This document shows, piece after piece, positions 16,001 through 24,900 of a stretch of 50,131 bases of DNA (positions within the stretch are counted from its first letter, which is position 1; each line of letters opens with the position of its first letter). A model generated the notes under the pieces. It was given only the letters and a program-made list of their open reading frames with translations. It had not been told where the DNA came from and made no database searches. Position numbers and translations under genes: made by a program. Source of the stretch: Proteobacteria bacterium UBA1844 (GTDB lineage Bacteria > Pseudomonadota > Gammaproteobacteria > Steroidobacterales > Woeseiaceae); contig DDIS01000040.1 of NCBI GenBank assembly GCA_002338615.1, positions 1 to 50,131 on the forward strand. The letters run 5' to 3'.

Positions 16001-16875
16001 GTGAGCCAACACCCCACGGAAGAGCAAATCATCGCCGCGATTGAAAAATCGGGCTACCTAATGGAGCAGCGCGTCGCAACACAGTTGGAGACGCTTGGGT
16101 TCCACGTCTTTACAAACGTTGCGTTCGAAGACTCGGATGAAGGCAAGTCGCGAGAAATCGATATTCGGGCCATCCGACGGGTCGGCCATAATGAACGGAA
16201 GAAGCTCTCGGCTTTCGTGGAGCTAATGGTCGAATGCAAGAACAGCGCGAATCCGCTTGTGTTCATAATTCGATCCAAGAACGCTGCGGATGAAAAACGA
16301 AGTCCGAATCATTTTCGATTCCCGGTACGGTACCAGATGCAAAAAGACTTAGGTGGCGGACGAGCCCGTAGTCGCGAGATCAATCCATTCTTCCATTTGG
16401 GCTTTGGCGACATTCACTATGAATCGAATCTGAGTTCAAAGGCGGTTCAATTCTGTAGGATTGATCGAAAAGGAAGTGGGTGGGCCGCCAACCATGGGGG
16501 TCTCTACGACGCGATCTTCTATCCCATTGCGAAGGCGCTTGAAGCGCGCGCAAAGGAGCTGCCAAAAGGGAATAGGCCAGATGAGTGGAAGCATATCTGG
16601 ATGCTAATCCCGATGTTTGTCACGACTAGCGAACTCTTTGTGTTGATTCCAGCGCATCCGCCCCATCTCTCGAGCCCCGAGGACACGTGGCATTCAGTAG
16701 AGAGCTCAGAACAGGCGACCTTTCCGGCACGTATTCTCTCGATTTTGTTCAGCAAAGGGATTTGAAGACGTTTCTGCAAGATAAAATTGACCCGCTCGCG
16801 GCGCTCGCTGCTGAGTTGGTTGAAGACAAAGCGGACTTCCTGTTGTCCAGTCAGCTACCCTGGGAGGATGAATGA
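16001..16875 (+). pseudogene. PD-(D/E)XK nuclease-like gene, frameshifted near the 3' end
   Basis: The first frame (16001-16765, GTG start with GAGCAGG upstream) encodes 254 residues. Its N-terminal restriction-endonuclease-like core has YLMEQRVATQLETLGFHVF, then SREIDIRAIR (D54) and VELMVECKNS (E78, K80), the D-(D/E)xK catalytic set. The frame ends soon after EQATFPARILSILFSKGI. The next frame is open to 16875 and encodes a plausible continuation, SLDFVQQRDLKTFLQDKI and then ALAAELVEDKADFLL. A single indel near 16700-16760 therefore probably split the C-terminus. It may be a recent mutation or a base-call error. The catalytic core itself is intact. Confidence 0.6.
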
Positions 16876-16930
16876 GGCACCGAACCGCTCCTATTGTTAA
16901 TCGCTGTTGACAAAGGTCGCCCAAAAGTCG

Positions 16931-17049
16931 GTCTCCTCGGGTGTATTTCCACTGGCATTAATGCCTCGGTTCAACCCGAAGATAACTAGAAACTTAGTGA
17001 AAACAGATAGTTGGGCGCGAATTAGTTATTGGGAGGATATCCTGAGATA
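16931..17049. repeat. Integrase-upstream repeat, copy B (next to attR)
   Basis: The partner of copy A, ending 12 bases before attR. Immediately to its left, read on the minus strand, TTG GGC GAC CTT TGT CAA resembles the first codons of the island integrase (ATG GGC GCC CTA CGG CAA). This copy therefore looks like the upstream region plus a stub of a second, lost integrase gene. Confidence 0.8.
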
Positions 17050-17061
17050 TCGCTGGAGCGT

Positions 17062-17084
17062 TTCAAATCCACCCATCACCACCA
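17062..17084 (+). repeat. attR
   Basis: A 23-base exact copy of the tRNA 3' end, without the rest of the tRNA. It marks the right junction of the island. The sequence to its right (AGTTCAC...) is what originally followed the tRNA. Confidence 0.9.
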
Positions 17085-17088
17085 AGTT

Positions 17089-17122
17089 CACAAAAACGCC
17101 CCCTTGCGGGGCGTTTTTTGTG
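17089..17122 (+). terminator. Original tRNA terminator, displaced by the island
   Basis: The stem CACAAAAACGCCCC pairs with GGGGCGTTTTTTGTG (one extra T), around a short loop, with a T tract. It starts 5 bases after attR, so before integration it would have stood directly behind the tRNA. Confidence 0.8.
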
Positions 17123-17261
17123 AGGGCTCTACCCAGTTCGGCTCTACCCAGTTATCGGGGGACGGGCACTCATTGGTACTCGATTGATTATGCTGACCCG
17201 TTCAAAGAAACGACGTGTATCGATGGCACGTCGGAAATCGAAGAACCGGGGTTTCGCACGG

Positions 17262-17420
17262 GTGACTTTCTGCGGGTCGCAGGAATCGGCGTTATTGGTC
17301 GGGGATTCATCATCGACGTAAAGCATCGGGGAGCAGCGGTGGTTGCGTACGGCCGGACTGCGGCGCACCGGGAAATGGCGCAGCAGATTGGAGCAGACCA
17401 TGTGCTGAATCCTGAGGACT
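17262..17420 (+). pseudogene. Remnant of a zinc-type alcohol dehydrogenase
   Basis: About 50 codons read VAGIGVIGRGFIIDVKHRGA and then AHREMAQQIGADHVLNPED. This resembles the NAD(P)-binding Rossmann segment of medium-chain dehydrogenases (usual form GxGxxGxxxxxxAKxxGA, then GADxVxN). No N-terminal catalytic domain precedes it and the frame degenerates afterwards. It is interpreted as a decayed fragment between the island and the aminotransferase gene. Just upstream, GGCTCTACCCAGTT occurs twice in tandem (17125, 17140). Confidence 0.5.
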
Positions 17421-18020
17421 CGCCGCGGCTGCAACGGGTTCACAGCACGAGCTTGCGTTACAGGTTTTGGTTGAGGTGATGAACTTTCATGTGCACCGGA
17501 AAGGGGGTCACTTTGCGCAGTGGAAGGACAGAAAGGGCCGGTGACTGTGCATCAGGGCAAAAAAATTTAACGTCGCATTGGCATGATCGTAACCCATGAA
17601 TTCAACACGGCAGATGGCAAGGCAGCATTTTAGGGGTCATTTTCAAGAAAAGGCCGACAAGAATTATTCATAACTCTGGCAGAACTTTTCGCATTACTAA
17701 TTCTCGCATCGATCACAAAAGTTAGTAAAAAATTGTTTAAGAACGCATGGCCGCACTTTTCATTCGAATTGTAAATCGTATTACGGAATCTTTTTCAGAA
17801 ATGCTACCCGTATGCCAAGTGGTTCTGACGAAGAATTCTTACATTAGCGAGGGTCGGAAACGCGACCCGACACTTTGCGAATTCGGGGAGCCAGGGGCAA
17901 AATTGGCAGTGCCGGGAATCACCCGGCATGCATGTCCCCAATTAAAATCCGCGGACTTTCTTTTTCCAGCAAAACAACTCGAAGGGTGTTACCGCTGAGA
18001 GCATTGATTGTAGAACGACC
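17421..18020. other. Gene-poor stretch before the aminotransferase
   Basis: No convincing coding sequence was found. The stretch is relatively AT-rich in the middle (17560-17760) and may hold the promoter of the downstream gene. The short open frames have unusual composition and no recognised motif. It probably consists of decayed DNA. Confidence 0.5.
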
Positions 18021-18032
18021 AGGAGGCAAGGA

Positions 18033-19415
18033 ATGATCAGTGAAAAGGAATTAGCCAAACTCTCATTTTCGGACGCACCACAAATCAAGGTAACGCCACC
18101 AGGGCCAAAGAGCGAAGAGATTCTCGACTACCAGAGCGAACACGAAAGCTCAGCCATCAGCTATCCGAAGGGCATGCCGATGGCCATCAAACGCGGTAAA
18201 GGCGCGACCATTGAGGATGTGGATGGCAACATCTACATCGACATGTTCGGCGGGGCCGGAGTCATGGCCGTCGGCCACGGCCACCCCGAAGTACTGAAGG
18301 CCGCTCATGCACAGATCGATGAAGTCACCCACTCGCTGGATATTCCTACCGAGACGCGCAACCGCATGGTGAAGGTGCTTAAGGGTCTGCTGCCGAAGGA
18401 GCTGAGCCGCCTGTTTTTCGGCGGACCCACCGGCAGCGACGCAGTCGAGCAGGCAGTCAAGCTGGCGCGCTACAACACCGGGCGCTGGGGCATCATCGCC
18501 TTCGCGGGGGCCTACCACGGCATGACCGGAGCCGCGCTGGCGCTGACCAGCGACAGCAGTCATCGCGACGGCCTCGGTCCGCTGGTGCCCGGTGTGCAGT
18601 TTGTTCCCTACCCCTATAGTTACCGCAATCCTTTTGGATGCGCCGATGAGGATGTGGACCTGCAGGCGGCGGAGAACCTCGCGCGGGTTCTCGGCGACAG
18701 CCATTCAGGGTATGCAAAGCCGGCGGCGGTGATTCTGGAATCGGTGCAGGGCGAGGGCGGAACCATCATACCGACCACCCGTTTCATGCAAAGGGTGCGG
18801 GAGCTCTGCGATCAACACGACGTGCTGATGATCTGCGACGAGATCCAGTCAGGCCTGGGCCGGACTGGCAGGATGTTCGCCTTCGAACATTTTGGCATCG
18901 TGCCGGATGTGGTCACCATGAGCAAAGCGCTGGGCGGGATTGGTTTTCCGATTTCGGCGATTGCCTACAAGGAAAAGTACAACACCTGGCCGGCGGGCAA
19001 GACCATTGGTACGTTTCGCGGCAACATGGTGGCCTTCGCGGCGGGGGCGACAGCGCTCAGCTGGATGCAGGAGCAGCAGATCCCGGAAAGAGCCCTGGAG
19101 CTCGGGAAGAAAGCGGTGGTGCTGTTGAAAAAGCTGGAAGCCGAAAGCGACATCGTGGGAGAGGTGCGCGGCCTCGGACTGATGATCGCCATCGAGATGG
19201 TAACAAGTTCGAAGACCAAAGAGCCCGCGCCGGGTTTCGCCAGGATGATACGCAAATACGGTCATCAGCGCGGGGTGTTGATCGAAGTGGGCGGCCACCA
19301 CGGCAACGTGGCACGGCTGCTACCGCCGCTCGTGATCACCGAGGACTATCTCATGAAGGGAATCGAGATCCTGAGCGGCGTGATCCGGGAGATCGAGGGT
19401 GGAAAACTCGAGTGA
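18033..19415 (+). CDS. Class III aminotransferase (DABA/GABA-aminotransferase-like)
   Basis: A 460-residue PLP enzyme of fold type I. Landmarks are [40 protein letters not shown], the PLP-stacking [12 protein letters not shown], the cofactor-binding [12 protein letters not shown], the Schiff-base lysine in [12 protein letters not shown] and [11 protein letters not shown]. The N-terminal extension of about 35 residues and the overall pattern are closest to 2,4-diaminobutyrate/omega-amino-acid aminotransferases. The amino donor cannot be deduced. The start is supported by AGGAGG 6 bases upstream. No ectoine or siderophore genes are nearby, so the pathway is unknown. It is monocistronic and followed by a strong inverted repeat. 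Confidence 0.88.
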   Translation: MISEKELAKLSFSDAPQIKVTPPGPKSEEILDYQSEHESSAISYPKGMPMAIKRGKGATIEDVDGNIYIDMFGGAGVMAVGHGHPEVLKAAHAQIDEVTHSLDIPTETRNRMVKVLKGLLPKELSRLFFGGPTGSDAVEQAVKLARYNTGRWGIIAFAGAYHGMTGAALALTSDSSHRDGLGPLVPGVQFVPYPYSYRNPFGCADEDVDLQAAENLARVLGDSHSGYAKPAAVILESVQGEGGTIIPTTRFMQRVRELCDQHDVLMICDEIQSGLGRTGRMFAFEHFGIVPDVVTMSKALGGIGFPISAIAYKEKYNTWPAGKTIGTFRGNMVAFAAGATALSWMQEQQIPERALELGKKAVVLLKKLEAESDIVGEVRGLGLMIAIEMVTSSKTKEPAPGFARMIRKYGHQRGVLIEVGGHHGNVARLLPPLVITEDYLMKGIEILSGVIREIEGGKLE

Positions 19416-19479
19416 GGGTAAGCCATGAAGGGGCTTTACCTCGGTACCGCGGAGCCGTGTCTGTCTAACCCAGGGGAAC

Positions 19480-19511
19480 TCCAACGTTGGACTGACCGGA
19501 GTCAGTCCAAC
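19480..19511. repeat. Inverted repeat downstream of the aminotransferase
   Basis: GTTGGACTGAC, a loop of CGGA, then GTCAGTCCAAC form a perfect 11-bp stem. The left arm is also part of the palindrome TCCAACGTTGGA, so two alternative hairpins share it. No T tract follows. It may be a transcript-end or stability element, or a protein site. Confidence 0.6.
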
Positions 19512-19672
19512 TTGAGCACCCATTGCCACCAAATCAAATAATGCCCTGTCAATCATTTGGCCAGCTTGTCGTTGGGCGTCGCCGGCGCCGGCACTGGGTT
19601 TTTCGTGAGCGTCCGTGATCTGGGAATAAGGCCATCGTCCCGGAGCTGGCCCGTTGACAGGCGGCTCAATAA

Positions 19673-19692
19673 ATGTAACCATATCGTTACAT
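19673..19692. promoter_or_regulatory. Operator-like dyad at the ArsR gene start
   Basis: ATGTAAC, six bases, then GTTACAT form a perfect 7-bp inverted repeat that overlaps the start codon of the ArsR-family gene. A TTGACA -35-like box lies at 19654-19659. The position fits autorepression by the encoded regulator. Confidence 0.55.
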
Positions 19693-20056
19693 GTCAAATG
19701 ACCAATACATGGATGCAGTTTTTCAGGCACTTGCTCATGAAAGCCGCAGGCGCATACTCGATACGGTCAAAGCACGCCCCGGGATTGGTGTCGGTACACT
19801 CGCCAGTGAATTCGATGTCAGCCGAATCGCAGTGATGAAGCATCTGCGCGTACTTGAACAGGGCGATCTTATCGTCTCCGAAAAGGAGGGACGCACACGC
19901 CGACTCTATTTCAATGCCGTTCCCATACAGCTGATCCACGAACGCTGGACGACGGAATACAGCGCGTACTGGAGCGGCAACCTTACCCGGATCAAGTACC
20001 TCGCGGAAATACGCGCGCGGAACGACGAGATGGATAAAAAGAAGCGAGCCAAATAA
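19691..20056 (+). CDS. ArsR/SmtB-family transcriptional regulator
   Basis: A 121-residue winged-helix repressor: VFQALAHESRRRILDTV (helices 1-2), VGTLASEFDVSRIAVMKHLRVLEQGDLI (HTH recognition region) and VSEKEGRTRRLYFN (the wing). There is no metal-binding cysteine set. It belongs to the subgroup usually encoded with an SRPBCC/AHSA1 protein, as here: its stop shares one base with the start of the next gene (TAATG). It probably represses its own operon through the overlapping dyad. No Shine-Dalgarno sequence is seen, so a leaderless transcript is possible. Confidence 0.88.
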   Translation: MSNDQYMDAVFQALAHESRRRILDTVKARPGIGVGTLASEFDVSRIAVMKHLRVLEQGDLIVSEKEGRTRRLYFNAVPIQLIHERWTTEYSAYWSGNLTRIKYLAEIRARNDEMDKKKRAK

Positions 20057-20583
20057 TGTCCAAAAAAACTTTCGCGGATCGAGAAATATACAAAGTCCTA
20101 ATCAATGCGCCGATCGAGACCGTCTGGTCGGAGCTGATCAAGACAACATCGCCACGCCCGTTCTTCTGGAACTCGAGCTGGGACGCAAAAGTCATGGCGC
20201 CCGGCAATGCGTACCGCATGGTGTCGAATGGCGGAAAGACCGTGGCGGTCATCGGTGAAATTCTTGAAATGGACCCACCGCATCGTCTGGTCCACAGCTT
20301 TCGTCTGACGTCCCTCGAAGATCCGCCATCGACTGTCACGTATACGCTGAAGGAAACCGAAGGCGGCACCGAGTTCTGTCTGATCACGGAAAACATTGTA
20401 GCGGGCTCCAAAAGCGAGAAGTCGATGGCGGACGGTGCACGATTTATCGTCAAGAATTTCAAAGCCTATCTGGAAACCGGAAAGGTTACGTTCGGCGCCA
20501 GGATGATGCTTGGCATGTTCAAACTCATGGCACCTATGACGCCGAAGTCAATGAGCGCGGAAAACTGGCCGCGCGATCGGTAA
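20056..20583 (+). CDS. SRPBCC (AHSA1-like) domain protein
   Basis: A 175-residue START/Bet v1-like helix-grip protein. Typical features are YKVLINAPIETVWSELIKT at the N-terminus, GGKTVAVIGEILEMDPPHRL, SFRLTSLEDPPSTVTYTLKE and the long C-terminal helix. Such proteins bind hydrophobic ligands in a central cavity. The ArsR partner suggests a small-molecule or stress-responsive operon. It is coupled to the ArsR gene by a one-base overlap and is followed by the DUF4287/DUF5655 gene after 23 bases. Confidence 0.85.
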   Translation: MSKKTFADREIYKVLINAPIETVWSELIKTTSPRPFFWNSSWDAKVMAPGNAYRMVSNGGKTVAVIGEILEMDPPHRLVHSFRLTSLEDPPSTVTYTLKETEGGTEFCLITENIVAGSKSEKSMADGARFIVKNFKAYLETGKVTFGARMMLGMFKLMAPMTPKSMSAENWPRDR

Positions 20584-20606
20584 CAATCTGCAAGGGAAAC
20601 GCCTTC

Positions 20607-21170
20607 ATGCCCAAGTCACCCGATGAAATGGCGAATACCATGATCGCCAACCTGAAAGAGAAGACCGGTAAAACGCTGGAGGAATGGATCGCAATTGCTA
20701 AAAGGTCAGGCGCCCTGAAACACGGGGAGATTGTCAAGCAGCTGAAGTCCGAGCACGGTATGACGCATGGCTTTGCAAATCTGGTCGCGCACAAGACCTT
20801 GAAAAGCGACGCAGGCAGTGTCAGCGACACGACAGATCTTGTTGCCGCTCAATATGCCGGCGACAAAGCCGCTCTCAAGCCGATCTACGACGCGTTGATC
20901 AAGGCCGCGAAAGCTTGTGGCGAACTTGAGGTTGCCCCGAAAAAGGCCTACGTCAGTCTGCGCCGCGCAAAACAGTTCGCAATCATCCAACCGTCCACGA
21001 GGACGCGCGTTGACCTTGGCCTCAACCTGAAGGGCACACCAGCAAAAGGACGTCTCGAAAAATCCGGCAGCTTCAATGCGATGGTCAGCCACCGGGTGCG
21101 CCTCGAAAAAGCAGCCGACGTCGACATGGACGTCAAAACGTGGATAAAGAAAGCGTGGACCGAGGCCTGA
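20607..21170 (+). CDS. DUF4287 + DUF5655 two-domain protein
   Basis: A 187-residue protein. The N-terminal domain (1-65) has the DUF4287 pattern MIANLKEKTGKTLEEWIAI, then HGMTHGFANLVAHK. The C-terminal domain (about 80-187) resembles DUF5655: APKKAYVSLRRAKQFAIIQP, then RVDLGLNLKG and HRVRLEKAADVD. Both families are small, soluble and uncharacterised. It is the third gene of the ArsR operon. The assignment to both families is fairly sure, the function unknown. Confidence 0.8.
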   Translation: MPKSPDEMANTMIANLKEKTGKTLEEWIAIAKRSGALKHGEIVKQLKSEHGMTHGFANLVAHKTLKSDAGSVSDTTDLVAAQYAGDKAALKPIYDALIKAAKACGELEVAPKKAYVSLRRAKQFAIIQPSTRTRVDLGLNLKGTPAKGRLEKSGSFNAMVSHRVRLEKAADVDMDVKTWIKKAWTEA

Positions 21171-21379
21171 TGCAACTGGGGGGGAACGATGAACAACACA
21201 ACAATGCAAAAAGTACCGGCGCCCTGTTGTGGTTCTCTGCAAGCGCGAAGGCCAAGGGCTGGATCGGTTGATGATCCATAGATCAAACCGCGCGTTGCGG
21301 CACTGCCGGATCGATATGCCCGACGGTCGTGCCTGACGCAGTCCTGTGTCTGTTGCAAGTGGAAAAATCGGTCATCCCT

Positions 21380-21409
21380 GGATTCGGCAACAACGGATTC
21401 GGCAACAAC
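21380..21409 (+). repeat. 15-bp perfect tandem duplication
   Basis: GGATTCGGCAACAAC occurs twice head to tail in the 270-base gap between the DUF4287 gene and the next SRPBCC gene. Otherwise the gap shows no gene. It is probably replication slippage. Confidence 0.7.
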
Positions 21410-21440
21410 TATCGGTAGAGACAAGCCACTGGGATTCAGG

Positions 21441-21884
21441 ATGAATATACGCGCGCATGTGTACGAAGAAAACTTCCCGACAACCGCCGAGCGCTTGTTC
21501 ACTCTGCTGTACACGCCAAGCTCGATATGCCAGTGGTGGGGGGCATCGCGTGCGATTGTTGTGCCCAGAGCCGACGGCATCTGGGTCGCCGCGTGGGGCG
21601 AGCATGAAGATGATCCTGACTACACAACAATTGCCGATATCAGTGTCTTTCAGCCACCGCACCGAATGTTACTGCAAAACTACCGCGTAGTTTCGAAGGC
21701 CGAGCCATTGGCACCTCAACCCGCCTTCGTTCTGGAGTTTCTGATCTCGCAACGGGCAGACGGCGCGTCGTTGCGCATCAGGCAGGACGGCTTCCCGGCC
21801 GGCTCGGAAGCCGACCGGCTGCTGGCCGGGTGCGTCACCGGTTGGCGGGATACGTTTGCTGGAATCCGGCAATTCATTGAATGA
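21441..21884 (+). CDS. SRPBCC (AHSA1-like) domain protein
   Basis: A 147-residue helix-grip protein: YEENFPTTAERLFTLLYTPS, then QWWGASRAIVVPRADGIW, the DYTTIADISVFQPPHRM strand pair, and a C-terminal helix around CVTGWRDTFAGIRQFIE. It is distantly related to the SRPBCC gene at 20056 and probably part of the same accessory set, though separated from it by 270 bases. Ligand unknown. It is convergent with the CHRD lipoprotein gene. Confidence 0.75.
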   Translation: MNIRAHVYEENFPTTAERLFTLLYTPSSICQWWGASRAIVVPRADGIWVAAWGEHEDDPDYTTIADISVFQPPHRMLLQNYRVVSKAEPLAPQPAFVLEFLISQRADGASLRIRQDGFPAGSEADRLLAGCVTGWRDTFAGIRQFIE

Positions 21885-21964
21885 CTCGGACCGGCTAAGT
21901 GATTTCGAGCATCCTGAAAACAGCGAACCCAGGTGCATCGTCTGCAAATTTGGCGCACAGGACT

Positions 21965-24900
21965 TTAGTTGTTTGGTGCGCCGTCGCTAATCCAATCCTT
22001 GATCATATCGATCGTCGCCTGATCGAGGAAAGGTCCTCCCTGCGGCATCCGGGCACCGACGGTCTGTGTACCCTCGAGCTTTCTGATCAGGTAGCTGTTG
22101 GCCGGATCATTGGGCGTGACGCGATTTAGGCTGCCTACCTGCAAGCTGGCAACGTTGACCAACGCGTTGAAGCTCGCATTGGTGCTGGACAGATTCATGC
22201 CCGACGGCAGGTTGCTACTGGTCGGTCCCGAGTGGCAACCGGAGCAGATTGGCGAGAAAACCTGCGACTGAATCTGACCCAAAGTCACTGCGGCAACATT
22301 CTGCACGGTAACGATCACGTCGGCAGAGACGCCAGTATTGCCGATCGCGTCCTCGGCTTCGGCGGTCAGTGTGATACTGCCGTTGGCCGCTGTTGTTGTG
22401 TCCCAATCGAACGAGTAGGGCGCGGTCGTGTCGTTGCCGATAATCGCGCCGTCAGCCAGGAATCGGACAACGGTGACGCCCTGATTGTCACTGGCGTCGG
22501 CCATCAGCGTTACTGTGCCGCTTACGGGTGAGCCGGGTGATGTGAGAGTCACGATAGGGTCGACATTATCAAACTCGGACGCATCTGGCGGTGCGATCTG
22601 GCCGCGTATTTCGCCGTCGGGGTTCGCCGGCGTGTGCGCATTCACATACAGTCCACCGGCTTTGTAATCACCGAGCGCATCCATGTCGAGCAAGGTGCTG
22701 ACAGACCAGTGCCCCGGGTTTACGGTATCCTGTGTCAGTGCAACGAGGACCGGTCCGTTCTGGCCCGCTGGTGCTGTATGGATATGCGCCGCGGTCGCAT
22801 TATCGATGCCACTCGCGTTAACGTGCAATTCCAGTGCGCCCGTATCACGATTGACGGTACTCGCGGCGATACCTGTGGCTGCGCTTACAACGGCCGGCAC
22901 TTCCTGATCCCCACTCATGTCAGTGAACAGTACTTCGACCGGTGGTGGCGCAATCTGGCCACGAAGCTCGCCGGCAGGCATCGCCGGTGTATGCAGATTG
23001 ACGTAAAGCTGACCGGCCCGATAACTCGTCATGCCGCCGGCATCGAGTGGTGCGTCTGTTACAAACCAGTGACCGGGATTACCGGCATCCTGTGCGAGTC
23101 CGATGAGCACGTCTCCGTTCTGACCCGCAAAGCCAAGATGAATATGTGATGCCGTCGCGTCATCAGCGCCGGTGGCATTCACATGCAGTGTTATCGTACC
23201 GGTATCAAGGTCGACTGTACTGGCGGCAACCGCATTTGCAGCGCTCGCATTCGCCGGTACCTCCTGCACGCCGTTCATTGCAGTGAACAGGACCGCAATC
23301 GATGCAGGTGCAACCTGGCCACGAATCTCACCGCCGGGGTTGGCCGACGTGTGCACATTCGCGTAGTAGCGACCGGAACTCAACGCGGCCAACTGAGCTG
23401 CATCGACAGGCACGCCAGTCGCCGACCACAATGCGACGTTGCCAGGGTCCTGCGTGAGTCCGATTACCACAGGGCCGTTTGTTCCGGCGTAGCCGTCGTG
23501 AAGATGTGCAGCCGTCGCATCGTCGACACCCGTGGTATTGACATGCGCAACGACCGTGCCGGCGGCTGTGTTGCCGGTGACGGCATAGGTACCACGGGCC
23601 AACGTACTGACCGTGGGGATTTCCTGGCTACCGTCAAGGCGACCAAACGCGAAGACAATGCCATCCGGAATCACCTGGCCGCGTATCTCGCCGCCTGGAT
23701 TGTCCGGGCTGTGGACGTTGACGTAAGTACTGCCAGAAAGTACCGCGGCGAGTTGCGCGGCATCAAGCACGTGTTGCTCGGCGGACCAATGCGCTGGATT
23801 ACTGCCGTCTTGCGTTAGATCAAACTCGATCGGACCGTTGACGCCACCAAATGCGTTGTGCAAATGCGCGGCGGACGCGTCGTCCAGGCCGCGAGTATTG
23901 ACATGCACGGTTAATGACAACGCGGCTTCGTCCAGTGTCAACGTTGCGAGGCCGGTGGCTGTTGAGTCCAGGCCTGGTATTTCCTGTGCGCCGGACAACT
24001 CCGCGAAAAGTACAACGATGCCCTCGGGCAGAACCTGGCCGCGAATCTCACCACCGGGATTTGCCGGGCTGTGCACGTTCACATACAACTGCCCGTTGTC
24101 GAACGCCGACAGCGCTGTAGCGTTCAGTACCGCGCCTTCGACAAACCAGTGGCCGGCAGTTGTCATATCCTTGGTCAAACCGACCAGTACCGGTCCGGTT
24201 GCGCCGGCATAGGCCTGATGCAAATGAGCCTCTGTAGCGTCATCCAGGCCTGAGACCTGAGTGTGTATCGCGACCGCACCGCTTGCCTGATCGAGTGTTA
24301 TTGCTGCGCGACCGGTGGCGCTGCTTTTCAGTTGTGGAACGGTCTCGGCAGCCGTAAGCGCACTAAACCGCAGCACGAAACCGTCCGGGAGAAGCTGGCC
24401 GCGAATTTCACCGTCGGGCAGTGCGGCCGAGTGTACGTTGAGGTACAGCGCGCCGGCCAGCAACCGGTCGACGCCGGCAGCGTCCAGCCCCGTGCCGCTC
24501 GGTACCGTGAAGATCGTTGGATCAACGGTGTCCTGATCGAGGGGGATCAGTACCGGACCGTTCGTGCCGGCGAACGCATCATGAATGTGCGCGGCTGTCG
24601 CCGTAATGCCGCTGGTTGTCAAAGTACCTTGCATGTCGCCGGTCGCGACATTGATCGTCAGGTCCGCCTGAGCTGTAGCTTGCGAGTCAGATACCGGAAC
24701 CTCTTCATTGCCGCTCGCCGCAATCGAAAAGACCAGCATGTTTTGAACCGTGACCGTTGCCGCGGCAGACGTGCCGACGTTACCGGCTGCATCGTCAGCT
24801 TCCGCGGTCAACGTATGATCCCCTTCAGCCGCGCCGGAGGTGTCCCAGGCGATGCTGAACGGTGCGGTGCTATCACTGCCGAGAAGCGCGCCATCAGCGA

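Larger units (their letters stand above)
4296..17084. mobile_element. Genomic island integrated in the tRNA-Met 3' end
   Basis: An element of about 12.8 kb bounded by two exact 23-bp copies of the tRNA 3' end. It carries an integrase near the right end, a small HTH/AlpA-like gene, a primase-helicase with adjacent repeats, and cargo of uncharacterised and nuclease-like genes. This composition matches P4-like satellites and integrative elements that replicate after excision. No capsid, tail or conjugation genes are present, so transfer would need a helper. Signs of decay are an integrase lacking its HxxR box, a frameshifted nuclease gene and a duplicated right-end segment. Confidence 0.88.

Noticed and set aside
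16907..17479. Open frame of 190 codons spanning attR and the displaced terminator
   Set aside because: It crosses the island junction and a terminator hairpin, so it cannot be an ancestral gene. Only its 3' part resembles a dehydrogenase, recorded as a remnant.
17480..17560. Possible insertion-sequence remnant
   Set aside because: No terminal inverted repeats, target duplication or transposase motif could be seen.
22560..24500. Regularly spaced similar DNA segments, CRISPR- or satellite-like at first sight
   Set aside because: They are the diverged coding repeats of the six CHRD domains, about 360 bases apart and not identical.
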